NCBI RefSeq assembly: GCF_000355675.1
Contig: NC_020888.1
Span: forward strand, 3,021,501 to 3,085,500
Direction: 5' to 3'
DNA: 64,000 bases
DNA from: Thalassolituus oleivorans MIL-1
GTDB taxonomy: Bacteria; Pseudomonadota; Gammaproteobacteria; Pseudomonadales; Oceanobacteraceae
The notes beneath the pieces are model-generated. The model ran no database searches. It was given only the letters and a program-made list of their open reading frames with translations, and was not told the DNA's origin. A program made the translations under genes and the position numbers. The number at the start of each line of letters is the position of its first letter. Position 1 is the stretch's first letter. This document shows, piece by piece, positions 56,429 through 64,000 of this stretch.

Positions 56429-56644
56429 CGAAGATCTCTGCTTATTGATAAGGTGCGCTATGGTACTCAATCGGACTAGTTGCCGACAACCTTCGTTTTA
56501 TTCTCCGTAGAGGACAAAAACGATACAGCATTTAAAATATATTGAACTCTTTGCTCATGGCCGATTTTTATCTTCTGCCGTTTAAAGCTATGATGCGCCG
56601 TAGCACAATCGCTCTCAGACAATAATAAAATCGAGGATTTACCG

Positions 56645-57646
56645 ATGCGCATGATTGCAATCGCGCTGACACTGATCAGTATTGCGTTCTCCGCCAACGC
56701 TATGGAAGCCCCAAAACGTATCTTATGTATCTTTGACCCTATCGGTGCAAATGGCCCTATTTTCAGCGCTATGCGTGATTATGAAACGGCCGCATTAAAG
56801 TGGGGGGTTGCATTAGAATTAAAAGCCTACACCAACGAAGCCGTTGCGCTAGCTGATTTTCAAGCTGGCTCTTGCGATGCGGTCAACGTAACGGGCACTC
56901 GAGTACGTCCATACAATTTGTTCGCCGGAAGTATTGAGGCTCTGGGTGGCTTGGTTAGCTACGAACAAGTGCGTGAACTCATTGGCATGCTGGCACGACC
57001 ACAGGCGGCCAAATACATGGTGGACGGCAATTATGAAATCGGCGCCATCATGCCAGGCGGTTCTGTTTATGTATTCGTTCGTGATCGTGCGATCAACTCG
57101 GTAGAAGCCGCTGCCGGACGTCGCGTTGCTACGCTAGATTATGATTTAGCGTCGGTAAAAGTAGTACAACACATTGGCGCCACTATGGTGCCTGCAACGG
57201 TTGCAACCTTCGCCCAACGTTTCAATAACGGTGATGTTGATATCGCTTATGCTCCTGCCGTTGCTTATGAACCGTTCGAAATGTACAAAGGTTTAGGCAC
57301 TAAAGGCGGTATCTATCGCTTCTCGCTAGCACAAATGAATTTTCAAATGATTTTACATCGCGATCGTTTTCCTCCTAAGTTCGGACAGAACAGCCGTGAA
57401 TTTGCTTATCAAAATTTTGATAAGGCGATGGCTCATGTGCGCGCAGCAGAAGATACTATTTCAGAAGATTACTGGATTGACCTTCCTGACGAACAAGAAA
57501 TTGAATATATGGAAATGTTCTCCAGCATTCGTCAAGAGTTGGCGGAAGAAGGCGTTTACGATCAACGCATGATGAAATTGATGCAGAAATTACGTTGCCG
57601 CTCCAATCCAGCGCATCACGAATGCGCCACGGATTTACTGCTGTAA
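56645..57646 (+). CDS. Putative periplasmic solute-binding protein (DctP-like, DUF6091-type)
   Basis: 333 residues with a signal peptide (cut after SANA). The mature part resembles TRAP/ABC-type binding proteins: KRILCIFDPIGANGPIFSAM, then DFQAGSCDAVNVTGTRVRPY, the RRVATLDYDLASVKVVQHIG stretch and DVDIAYAPAVAYEPFEMYKG. A C-terminal Cys pair (CRSNPAHHEC) is present. GAGGA lies before the ATG. No permease genes are adjacent, so it may work with a distant transporter or serve as a sensor. I recall similar orphan genes in marine gammaproteobacteria; substrate unknown. Confidence 0.7.
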   Translation: MRMIAIALTLISIAFSANAMEAPKRILCIFDPIGANGPIFSAMRDYETAALKWGVALELKAYTNEAVALADFQAGSCDAVNVTGTRVRPYNLFAGSIEALGGLVSYEQVRELIGMLARPQAAKYMVDGNYEIGAIMPGGSVYVFVRDRAINSVEAAAGRRVATLDYDLASVKVVQHIGATMVPATVATFAQRFNNGDVDIAYAPAVAYEPFEMYKGLGTKGGIYRFSLAQMNFQMILHRDRFPPKFGQNSREFAYQNFDKAMAHVRAAEDTISEDYWIDLPDEQEIEYMEMFSSIRQELAEEGVYDQRMMKLMQKLRCRSNPAHHECATDLLL

Positions 57647-57668
57647 TTAGCTCGATGCAATAGAAAAT

Positions 57669-57698
57669 AGATTAGCCAAGCAAGCGCTTGGCTAATCT
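57669..57698. terminator. 12-base perfect hairpin after the solute-binding protein gene
   Basis: AGATTAGCCAAG-CAAGCG-CTTGGCTAATCT. C residues rather than T follow on the plus strand. It is strong in stem but atypical as a Rho-independent terminator. Confidence 0.55.
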
Positions 57699-57792
57699 CC
57701 CCCCGCACTATCTAGCGCTATATACTTGTGACTACACTCCGCCTTTACGCTATCGTCTAGCAATTCAGGCAACGAGAGAAACTGGTGCCAGC

Positions 57793-58920
57793 ATGTCATC
57801 CGTAGACTTTGATATTTGCGTGATTGGCGGTGGCGTAATCGGTTTGGCCATAGCCGCAAATTTAGCAAAAAGCAGCAGCGTACTGCTGGTTGAGCAGCAC
57901 GACGCTTTCGGTACTGAAACCAGTAGTCGTAACAGTGAAGTTATTCATGCCGGGTTGTATTACACACCAAACTCGTTGAAAGAGTCACTCTGCTTGGCAG
58001 GCCGAGAAGCCCTTTATACCTTTTGCCAACAGCATGATGTTCCGCATCAAATGATTGGCAAGTTAATCGTCGCACCCGACCAAGACAGTCCAAGACTAGA
58101 AGCTCTCTTCCAAAAAGCACTGATGCTAGACATTCCAATAGAACGGTTAGACCAACACGCTTTGCACGAACATGAACCCAATGTCAGCGCCTGCGAAGCC
58201 CTGTTCTCGCCGCGCTCAGGTATCATAGATAGTCATATTTATATGCTCCGCCTCGCCCAAGAAGCAGAACGCTTAGGCGCTACATTAACGAAATACACCA
58301 AATTCGATAAGGCCAGTGTTAACGACTCGGGCTGGCAGGTTGAGCTAACGACCAGCGATGGTCCCTATTCGCTGAACTGCACGACGCTCATTAATGCTGC
58401 TGGGCTGCATGCGCATGACGTTGCCCTTCGCTGCGGGACTTCCTTGAATGATCTACCATTATTGAGTTTTTGTCGCGGCCGCTACTTTAGCTACCAAGGC
58501 ACAAACCCATTTAATCATCTTATTTATCCACTACCTGAAGCGAATCTCACAGGGTTGGGAATACATGCCACCATCGACCTCGGCGGCCAAGTTCGCTTTG
58601 GACCGGACACGGAGTATTTGAGTACAACCAATCCAGCGCACCTTAGCTACGAAATCCCATCGCACTTAAAACTTCACTTTGCCAAGGCCATTCAAGGCTA
58701 TTTTCCCAAGTTACAAGTTGAGCAACTCAATCCAGCTTACGCCGGAATTCGTCCCAAATTGCACCTAGCCAGTGAAATAGCAGCTGACTTTCATATCGCG
58801 CGCCACGATCGTAAAAACACGCCGCCATTGCTGCATTTAGTCGGAATTGAAAGCCCTGGGCTCACTTCTTCACTAGCAATTGGTCAGTATGTAACTGAAT
58901 TGTTACTGCCTAAAAACTGA
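57793..58920 (+). CDS. FAD-dependent oxidoreductase, L-2-hydroxyglutarate oxidase-like
   Basis: 375 residues from ATG 57793, which immediately precedes the FAD-binding segment FDICVIGGGVIGLAIAANLA. The SSRNSEVIHAGLYYTPNSLK segment, then LINAAGLHAHDVAL and the C-terminal HLVGIESPGLTSSLAIGQYV are shared with L-2-hydroxyglutarate dehydrogenases (LhgO) and the related DAO/glycine oxidase fold. It probably oxidises a 2-hydroxy acid and passes electrons to quinone. The upstream in-frame extension to 57688 shows no family similarity and crosses the preceding hairpin. Confidence 0.85.
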   Translation: MSSVDFDICVIGGGVIGLAIAANLAKSSSVLLVEQHDAFGTETSSRNSEVIHAGLYYTPNSLKESLCLAGREALYTFCQQHDVPHQMIGKLIVAPDQDSPRLEALFQKALMLDIPIERLDQHALHEHEPNVSACEALFSPRSGIIDSHIYMLRLAQEAERLGATLTKYTKFDKASVNDSGWQVELTTSDGPYSLNCTTLINAAGLHAHDVALRCGTSLNDLPLLSFCRGRYFSYQGTNPFNHLIYPLPEANLTGLGIHATIDLGGQVRFGPDTEYLSTTNPAHLSYEIPSHLKLHFAKAIQGYFPKLQVEQLNPAYAGIRPKLHLASEIAADFHIARHDRKNTPPLLHLVGIESPGLTSSLAIGQYVTELLLPKN

Positions 58921-59022
58921 GCCTTTCGGGCCAAGTTATTGGAAAATCAGCCAATTCATCAGGGAACCTTATTTAGCACGCATCGTCATAACGCATTGTT
59001 CTAAGCCGTAATGATGCAGATA

Positions 59023-59048
59023 GGTTACAAAGGAACTACACTGTAACC
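59023..59048 (+). repeat. Inverted repeat in the 262-base gap before the zinc-ribbon gene
   Basis: GGTTACA/TGTAACC, 7 perfect bases with a 12-base loop. It could be an operator or transcript hairpin. A second, weaker pair GAACAA/TTGTTC lies at 59068-59089. The rest of the gap shows nothing I can name. Confidence 0.35.
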
Positions 59049-59182
59049 CAATGTAGCAAGTGATTCAGAACAACGATTTACAATTGTTCACTATAAGACT
59101 TATTTAAGACACAAGTACCAGACGATCAGCTGCTACGCTAAAAGCATACGAAGTGAAGCAGATTGACCAATAAGGGTAAATT

Positions 59183-59428
59183 ATGACTCAAGCACTGCGA
59201 GTAAGCGAAGAATCAGAAACGGATGTAAGTACCATCTTATCCGCCAGAGTTTTGATTCCAATCAGCTGCGACCGTTGCAATAAAGAAACGGATATCAGCA
59301 TTCAAACGCTGAAAGAAGGCGGTACTATTATGTGTGAACATTGTTACGATGTTCGCCCTTTTTCAGCGATAGAGCAGCAGACCTTGCGGGCCGTATTAGC
59401 TCAAATTGGTTTTCATTTCGCCGGCTAG
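59183..59428 (+). CDS. Hypothetical protein with one zinc-ribbon-like motif
   Basis: 81 residues with CDRC and CEHC (ISCDRCNKETDISI and GTIMCEHCYDVRP), spaced like a zinc ribbon, between an acidic N-terminus and a hydrophobic C-terminal helix. AAGGG stands before the ATG. Monocistronic, with a hairpin after the stop. Function unknown. Confidence 0.65.
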   Translation: MTQALRVSEESETDVSTILSARVLIPISCDRCNKETDISIQTLKEGGTIMCEHCYDVRPFSAIEQQTLRAVLAQIGFHFAG

Positions 59429-59453
59429 TCACTCACCGATACCGACTATACGA

Positions 59454-59475
59454 GGGGCTAATCGTTATTAGCCCC
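59454..59475. terminator. Hairpin between convergent zinc-ribbon and TetR genes
   Basis: GGGGCTAAT-CGTT-ATTAGCCCC, 9 perfect bases, 25 bases after the zinc-ribbon gene and 20 from the TetR stop. No T-run on either strand. Confidence 0.55.
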
Positions 59476-59495
59476 AACAAGTCCCGTCGCAATTT

Positions 59496-60206
59496 TCACA
59501 ACACAGTATTCGAAGGCTTCAATCGCGGCATCAACAGCCGCACGAAACGCACCAATACGCGTTGGATTCTCACCACCCCTTCTGCATTATCGCCATCCAA
59601 TAGCATCTGATACTCAAGTGATTGCAATAACGCCATAACGATATCGGTATCTTCCGCAGCCGCATCTGAACCTAAAGCGGTTAAAAATTGAGAAACAATA
59701 TCAAACAGCGCTTCGCGGTGCATTTGCGCAAGCTGCTTTACTCTTTCGTCAATGCAAGCTTCATAGCGGAAAGCTTGCTCACTAATAAGCATAGTAAGAT
59801 CGGTTGCCAGCTTACCTTCGCAATAGCGACTAAGTTCATCGGCCAAAAACTGCACAGCGCGCTCTTGCTCACCGGCAACACTTAAATCCATTTGATGTAG
59901 TTGCGGCAATATCGACTCAAATTCTTCAGTAAACCGACTGACGTAGGCCAGTGCCCATTCGGTATAGAGCGTAAAGGCGTCAGCTATCAGCTCTCGAATA
60001 TCTTTAAAGTAATAGGTCGTTGCGGCTAATGGGACGCTGGCTTCGGAAGCTATGGCACGATGACGGACACCGCGAACACCATCACGAACGATGATTCGCA
60101 TAGTTGCTTCGAGAATCAAACGGCGACGTTGCTCACTCTTCGCACGACTGGCTTTTCTTCCTTGATATTGTAATTCGTTAACCGTGACCTCACGCACAGG
60201 TTCCAT
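59496..60206 (-). CDS. TetR-family transcriptional regulator
   Basis: 236 residues. The N-terminal HTH (about 25-75) reads RRRLILEATMRIIVRDGVRG, then VRHRAIASEASVPLAATTYY with FKDIRELIADAF, the usual TetR recognition region. The C-terminal ligand-binding domain has no recognisable type. AGGAG lies six bases before the ATG. It is divergent from the 158-residue protein and DUF481 genes, the likely targets. Confidence 0.9.
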   Translation of the reverse strand: MEPVREVTVNELQYQGRKASRAKSEQRRRLILEATMRIIVRDGVRGVRHRAIASEASVPLAATTYYFKDIRELIADAFTLYTEWALAYVSRFTEEFESILPQLHQMDLSVAGEQERAVQFLADELSRYCEGKLATDLTMLISEQAFRYEACIDERVKQLAQMHREALFDIVSQFLTALGSDAAAEDTDIVMALLQSLEYQMLLDGDNAEGVVRIQRVLVRFVRLLMPRLKPSNTVL

Positions 60207-60300
60207 GGCAGTCTCCTAGCCTTAGTGGAATACCATTGTGGAGCGAGTTGATTCTTTAATGTATGTACTTGCGTGCCAAAACAGTGAAATCTTTATCCGC

Positions 60301-60319
60301 TTGCCGATAAAACCGGCAA
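60301..60319. promoter_or_regulatory. Candidate operator between tetR-type and divergent gene
   Basis: TTGCCG-ATAAAAC-CGGCAA, an inverted repeat of 6 bases per arm in the 220-base divergent gap; a plausible TetR-family operator. Confidence 0.4.
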
Positions 60320-60426
60320 TTCATCGCCGCTAGTAACCAAAGAAAAGGCAGAAAGCTAGAAATTACGGGCGTTAGAAGTCTGGCATGGCTTCTGCAGTAG
60401 CCAGTAATCAACAGCAGGAGGCCGCC

Positions 60427-60903
60427 ATGCTACTCAGTGCCTTAAGTAACTATTTACAACACCAACATGCCAGTACTGCCGCAAACGCTGACACCGATGC
60501 AGTAAAAGTCGATGCCGTCGCTAGCACCGATACTAAAGCAACGGAAGACAACGCCTCACCGGCCGCCTATGTTCCATCTAATCGCGCTGTACTTGTGAGT
60601 GCAGTAGCCAGTGAATTTAATATTCAAGCGCTACCGGTAAACGAAGTCGGTGGGTTTCAAGCGCGCTTGCAGCAATATGGATTACTCAGTGATCAGGCAC
60701 TCAACGCCCTCGCGCTGGTAAATACTGCCCGCGAAGGCCTTGCTGAAGATGACACAATTGATGCACTCGGCATCATTGACCAAGCAAAAACTAAATTTGA
60801 TGAACTGGGCGCGAGCTATTCGCAACGTAAGCAAGTTAGTCAACTCCACACTCTATTTAGCAACCTCGCATCCGCACGTCCCGTCGCAAAAATGGTAAGC
60901 TAG
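60427..60903 (+). CDS. Hypothetical protein, 158 residues
   Basis: Start at ATG 60427 is decided by a full AGGAGG five bases upstream; the in-frame ATG at 60385 has none. Three parts are visible: a short helix (LLSALSNYLQHQH), an Ala/Asp/Thr-rich low-complexity linker (about 18-50) and a helical C-terminal domain (QARLQQYGLLSDQALNALAL, then VNTAREGLAEDDTIDALGII). No signal peptide, no family recognised. It precedes the DUF481 gene by 28 bases, so they are probably one operon. Confidence 0.6.
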   Translation: MLLSALSNYLQHQHASTAANADTDAVKVDAVASTDTKATEDNASPAAYVPSNRAVLVSAVASEFNIQALPVNEVGGFQARLQQYGLLSDQALNALALVNTAREGLAEDDTIDALGIIDQAKTKFDELGASYSQRKQVSQLHTLFSNLASARPVAKMVS

Positions 60904-60931
60904 CATCTTCATAATTTTTTGGAGAACTTGC

Positions 60932-61675
60932 ATGCGCTATGCCCTAGCGGCCTTGATCCTTGCGATCCCTACCGCACACGCTATAACAGATATCGAAGAA
61001 AAACGTCGTAATGGAGAAAGCCAGGGCTGGCAAAACAAGATCGAAGCGGGATTCGATATGGAATCTGGCAATAACGAAAAACGCGCAGGCAGTGTCGCAT
61101 TGAACAGCAGTTGGCAGGGTCAAGAGTACCGGTTTTTCAGCTGGGCCAGCCGCGACTATGAATCATTTAATGGCGACCGCACCGATGACAACACCTTCGC
61201 GCACGCTCGTATGGTTCGCAACTTTCGCGAGCGCTGGGCACAAGAAGCCTTTCTACAGTACGAACGTGACCCGTTTGCATCCCTCCAACACCGCTATTTA
61301 GCCGGTGGCGGTGTACGTTTTCAGCATAAGTTTAATGACAAGGGATTGATCAATCAGGGGCTAGGGTTATTTCACGAGCAAGTGGAAGAAACCGGCACTG
61401 ACGGCACGGCTACCCATGAACTCACCCGCGTCAATCTATACACGCATTTTGAATGGGCATTTAGCCATAGCCACTTTCAGACGACCGTGTACGTGCAACC
61501 GTCAGTAGACGATGTCGATGATGTTCGTTCTTTAGTGCGCGCTACCTTGACCATGCCAGTTAGCCAACAAGTCGACTTCAAGTGGCAGTGGCAAAGTCGC
61601 TGGGACACTATGCCACCGGAAGGATCGGAATATCACAACCATCAGACACAGTTAAAATTATCTGTGCGCTTTTAA
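60932..61675 (+). CDS. DUF481-family outer membrane beta-barrel protein
   Basis: 247 residues with a signal peptide (MRYALAALILAIPTAHA) and repeated amphipathic strands (NKIEAGFDMESGNNEKRAGS, then LNSSWQGQEYRFFSWASRDY) typical of the DUF481 family. It ends in Phe after alternating hydrophobic residues, the usual BAM signal. GGAG lies before the ATG. Function unknown; salt- or metal-inducible outer membrane proteins are among the relatives. Confidence 0.78.
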   Translation: MRYALAALILAIPTAHAITDIEEKRRNGESQGWQNKIEAGFDMESGNNEKRAGSVALNSSWQGQEYRFFSWASRDYESFNGDRTDDNTFAHARMVRNFRERWAQEAFLQYERDPFASLQHRYLAGGGVRFQHKFNDKGLINQGLGLFHEQVEETGTDGTATHELTRVNLYTHFEWAFSHSHFQTTVYVQPSVDDVDDVRSLVRATLTMPVSQQVDFKWQWQSRWDTMPPEGSEYHNHQTQLKLSVRF

Positions 61676-61692
61676 TGGATAACCGAGATACC

Positions 61693-61712
61693 GCGCTGGC
61701 TTAGGCCAGCGC
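61693..61712. terminator. Hairpin overlapping the stop of the flavodoxin gene
   Basis: GCGCTGGC-TTAG-GCCAGCGC, an 8-base perfect stem between convergent genes. Its right arm contains the last codons of the flavodoxin gene and the loop contains its stop codon. Confidence 0.5.
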
Positions 61713-62156
61713 AACCTCCATCCATTCTTTTAACCAAAAAAGAGCATCATCATCAGGTGTGGATGTCTCGGTTGCATCAATCGTGACGCGCGGGATCGGA
61801 GCCTTACCTTGTAGCTCAAAGAAGCGTTCTTCTAGTAAAGCACCGGCATTGCAAAAAGTACGATCATAAGAGCTATCCCCCAAACTAACCACACCAAATG
61901 GGCGTCCATTTTGTAATGGAAACTGTTCGTCTAGCTGAACATAAAACGGCCGTAAATTTGCAGGTATATCGCCCTGACCTGTCGTCGAGGTGACGACAAG
62001 CACAGCGTCCCAAGATTGAGCATTCAAGGCAGCAACCGACGCATTAGCATCCACTAATGCGTTATGTCCGGCGGCATTCAATGTCTCCGCCAACACATTT
62101 GCAACGGCTGTTGCAGTGCCCGTTACAGACCCTACAGGAAGATAAATATTGGCCAT
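61701..62156 (-). CDS. Flavodoxin (MioC-like)
   Basis: 151 residues with the FMN-binding phosphate loop GSVTGTATAVANVLA near the N-terminus, then VVTSTTGQGDIPANLRPFYV and SLGDSSYDRTFCNAG, as in MioC/CysJ-type flavodoxin domains. It has the short flavodoxin length. GGAGG stands before the ATG. Likely a redox carrier; the partner is unknown. Confidence 0.87.
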   Translation of the reverse strand: MANIYLPVGSVTGTATAVANVLAETLNAAGHNALVDANASVAALNAQSWDAVLVVTSTTGQGDIPANLRPFYVQLDEQFPLQNGRPFGVVSLGDSSYDRTFCNAGALLEERFFELQGKAPIPRVTIDATETSTPDDDALFWLKEWMEVALA

Positions 62157-62205
62157 TATGCCCTCCCAAAAAAGGCCAATTATATCGATCTGGGCTGAAG
62201 GTGTC

Positions 62206-62550
62206 CTAACGCATTTGCAACAATGCTCGGTAACATGCGTCCAATTCGCGCTGGCGCACCACCGTCAAACTGCCATGAGCCCGACACAGCTGCGTCGTTT
62301 CTTCATATACTCGCCGCAACGCTCCAGATACGGTGCGCTCACTCAAGCGCTGACGCAGTTGCAGCAGCTGCTCCTGCAATTCAATTTCCACAGGCACATC
62401 GTGAAACGCTGCCCATTCGTTTAGCAGCTGGCGAAATAGCGGCAATGGATTTCTTTCGACATAGTGTGTCGCCAAACCGGAAAGCCTTAACGCGTTATCA
62501 ACCTGCGCCATGATTTGCAGTGGCGAAGGCATCGGAGTGTCAGTTTGCAT
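62206..62550 (-). CDS. Hypothetical protein, 114 residues
   Basis: ATG 62550 has AAGGTGAT about six bases upstream. Helical and soluble (the QDNALRLSGLATHYVE-like start, LFRQLLNEWAAFHDVPVEIE, then LQLRQRLSERTVSG). No family recognised. It lies 49 bases before the flavodoxin gene on the same strand. Confidence 0.55.
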   Translation of the reverse strand: MQTDTPMPSPLQIMAQVDNALRLSGLATHYVERNPLPLFRQLLNEWAAFHDVPVEIELQEQLLQLRQRLSERTVSGALRRVYEETTQLCRAHGSLTVVRQRELDACYRALLQMR

Positions 62551-62643
62551 ACGCAATCACCTTCTACGTGCTTTACTTATTAAGAGAACTATTTTCAGCA
62601 TAGACCGGCCTAACAGAAATGCGGCCCTTTTACGGTAGGACGA

Positions 62644-63510
62644 ATGAAAGTAAGTAACGAACTATTCGACCTAGAAGCTTTCCTAAATCGGTGGGTGCAG
62701 AGGCTCGCGCCTGCTTGGTATGCAAATCAAGCCGTACGACAAATAGCATTGAGCAACATGGGCACTCTCAATCCATCCAGCTATCTCGCCCATCGTTGGA
62801 TGAGCCTTGCTTCCATCATTAGTGCCTGCGAGCAAGGGCTGCCAGAAAAACACCCAATTTTTGCCCCACTACACCCGCTGCTGCAAAAATTACTCGTTAG
62901 TAAAAAATTCGATCGCCTACTCAATCTTACAACCATAACCGGTGTGGAGATCAGCAGTCAGGATGACAAAGACTATGCTTCTTTGGCGCATTGGGCCATT
63001 GCTCAACCTAACTTACCACCATGCTCAACTGCCGATGAATTTGATACCTTACTCAATCAACATTTCGGCAAAGGTAGTACACCAATTAAGGTAATCTATC
63101 GAGAATGGGACGGTCGTTACTATTGGATTAACCGCGAAGAGCCAGTCGTCGTGGCGGCTGTCGCTAAGTTCGCTACTGAGAAACAGCGAGAAGCGCGAGT
63201 AAAGGCCGAGATCCACGTAGAGAGTGTGCACGAGGCGACGCTAGAACGTATTCGTCAACAATTTTGGTGGTTATTACTGGCTCGAGAACAAGCCGACGCT
63301 ATCCATGCTTTGCTGAATGCAGCCCACCTACCTGTGGCCGTAACCAGTTTTGAGTCGCGGCGCGATGATCTAGCATTTTTGATAGCGCCTAAACACAACC
63401 CGCGCCTCAATCGCATACTTCTGACCTTGATACAAAATAGGTCGTCACAAGAAGTTGTCGAGTTTGGACGCTTCTTGAGCAGGCACCACTATGCATTCCG
63501 AAATCAATAA
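62644..63510 (+). CDS. Hypothetical protein, 288 residues
   Basis: Soluble, no signal peptide, AGGA before the ATG. Helical first half (LEAFLNRWVQRLAPAWYANQ, then YLAHRWMSLASIISACEQG), a central WDGRYYWINREEP stretch and a charged second half (LERIRQQFWWLLLAREQADA). No family recognised. It precedes the AraC-type gene by 157 bases. Confidence 0.6.
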   Translation: MKVSNELFDLEAFLNRWVQRLAPAWYANQAVRQIALSNMGTLNPSSYLAHRWMSLASIISACEQGLPEKHPIFAPLHPLLQKLLVSKKFDRLLNLTTITGVEISSQDDKDYASLAHWAIAQPNLPPCSTADEFDTLLNQHFGKGSTPIKVIYREWDGRYYWINREEPVVVAAVAKFATEKQREARVKAEIHVESVHEATLERIRQQFWWLLLAREQADAIHALLNAAHLPVAVTSFESRRDDLAFLIAPKHNPRLNRILLTLIQNRSSQEVVEFGRFLSRHHYAFRNQ

Positions 63511-63521
63511 ATTTAATATAC

Positions 63522-63610
63522 AGGCGTCTAGGACTCTGGCGCTTTTTGCCATATTTGTAGTAAGGTGCGCCAATGGCTTAATCGCACACGGTAGGCGTCA
63601 CTAGGACGCT
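63522..63610 (+). repeat. Imperfect direct repeat upstream of the AraC-type gene
   Basis: AGGCGTC-TAGGACTCT at 63522-63537 and AGGCGTC-ACTAGGACGCT at 63593-63610, about 71 bases apart. Possible binding sites of the adjacent AraC-family regulator. Confidence 0.35.
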
Positions 63611-63667
63611 TGATTTACGCAAAAAGCCTGTCATTCTAACGATCAGCATAACAATAACGGTAATATC

Positions 63668-64000
63668 ATGATCCGAGGCACTTGGAGTCTGACTGAACCA
63701 CTCGTACCGGTTAATATTCCGGCAACGATGTTGCGTGTCGGCGAAGAAAACGGCATCGACCGCTCAGTCCTGTTAAAAAATACAGGGATTGATCCACAGT
63801 TACTTGCCGACCCCTCTGCACGATTGACCTACCAGCAACTGCTATTGCTGGCAGAAAACCTTATCCGCAACTATTCAGATGAAAGCGCTGGTCTAGATTT
63901 GGGCGCTGCCATCAATATCAATCAATTTGGTATGCTTGGCTACGCCGTACTCAGTTGTGCCAACCTCCGTAGCGCCCTTGATTTGGGCATGAAATATCAC
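63668..64000 (+). CDS. AraC-family transcriptional regulator, N-terminal part (truncated by window edge)
   Basis: 111 residues visible: IPATMLRVGEENGIDRSVLL, then KNTGIDPQLLADPSARLTYQ, followed by the SAGLDLGAAININQFGMLGY region. This is the N-terminal ligand domain of the OruR/ArgR-type AraC regulators (Arabinose_bd, PF12625). The C-terminal double HTH lies beyond the window. Ligand unknown. Confidence 0.82.
   Translation, partial: MIRGTWSLTEPLVPVNIPATMLRVGEENGIDRSVLLKNTGIDPQLLADPSARLTYQQLLLLAENLIRNYSDESAGLDLGAAININQFGMLGYAVLSCANLRSALDLGMKYH

Noticed and set aside
56476-56697. 73-codon open frame on the minus strand
   Set aside because: Overlaps the start of the solute-binding protein gene and has no domain features; it is a shadow frame.
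59341-59610. 89-codon frame overlapping the zinc-ribbon gene and the TetR end
   Set aside because: Spans a hairpin between two convergent genes and has no coding character.
60385-60426. Upstream ATG for the 158-residue protein
   Set aside because: No ribosome site; the ATG at 60427 has a perfect AGGAGG five bases upstream.

Overview
The window looks like chromosomal DNA of a marine-type gammaproteobacterium of the Pseudomonadales/Oceanospirillales group (Thalassolituus/Oceanobacter/Bermanella-like is my guess). The grounds are gene order and protein flavour, not a search. The blocks rluD-pgeF / bamD / pilS-pilR / minor pilins / ispH-fkpB-lspA-ileS-ribF-murJ-rpsT / proB-obgE-rpmA-rplU / ispB and proA-nadD-rsfS-rlmH-mrdA-rodA-mltB-rlpA follow the arrangement known from Pseudomonas aeruginosa. 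Base composition is moderate. I see no tRNA, rRNA, CRISPR array, insertion sequence or prophage.

Layout. 0-1.3 kb: 5' part of acetolactate synthase (ilvI, leftward) with a long leader and a good promoter. 1.3-4 kb: pgeF and rluD leftward, bamD rightward, then a REP doublet and terminators. 4.2-9 kb: nadE leftward, pilS-pilR rightward. 9-16 kb: an AT-richer rightward cluster of minor type IV pilins and the adhesin/tip protein PilY1, in the unusual order fimT-pilX-pilY1-fimU-pilV-pilW-pilE. 16-28.3 kb: leftward housekeeping genes for isoprenoid, lipoprotein, tRNA-charging, flavin, lipid II and ribosome functions, with kdsA placed between rpsT and proB. 28.4-33.5 kb: ispB, dsbD and trxC rightward, a leftward response regulator, and a small YdcH-family gene. 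33.5-36.7 kb: lipA-lipB-ybeD-dacA leftward. 36.9-44.1 kb: accessory genes, including a TolA-like coiled-coil protein, DUF3549, YchJ, YqcC, DedA, an LCMT-like methyltransferase and two tandem membrane proteins with degenerate GGDEF domains. 44.2-51.7 kb: proA through rlpA rightward (proline and NAD synthesis, ribosome silencing, cell elongation). 51.7-56.4 kb: a leftward set of small regulatory and stress-type genes that appears to be oxygen-controlled. 56.6-64 kb: a solute-binding protein, an FAD oxidoreductase, TetR and AraC regulators, a DUF481 barrel, a flavodoxin and several unrecognised proteins.

The most interesting region is 51.7-55.5 kb. A 39-residue single-span protein resembling the cbb3 oxidase subunit CcoM is too short for ordinary gene calling. 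It lies between two perfect FNR/ANR boxes upstream and a good terminator downstream. Weaker FNR-like boxes sit at promoter distance in front of a GAF plus Fis-type HTH regulator that lacks the AAA+ domain, and in front of a DUF4404-CBS gene pair. Other points worth checking are the tandem catalytically degenerate GGDEF proteins, a response regulator that restarts right after an in-frame TAG, and several hairpins placed over translation starts or promoters.
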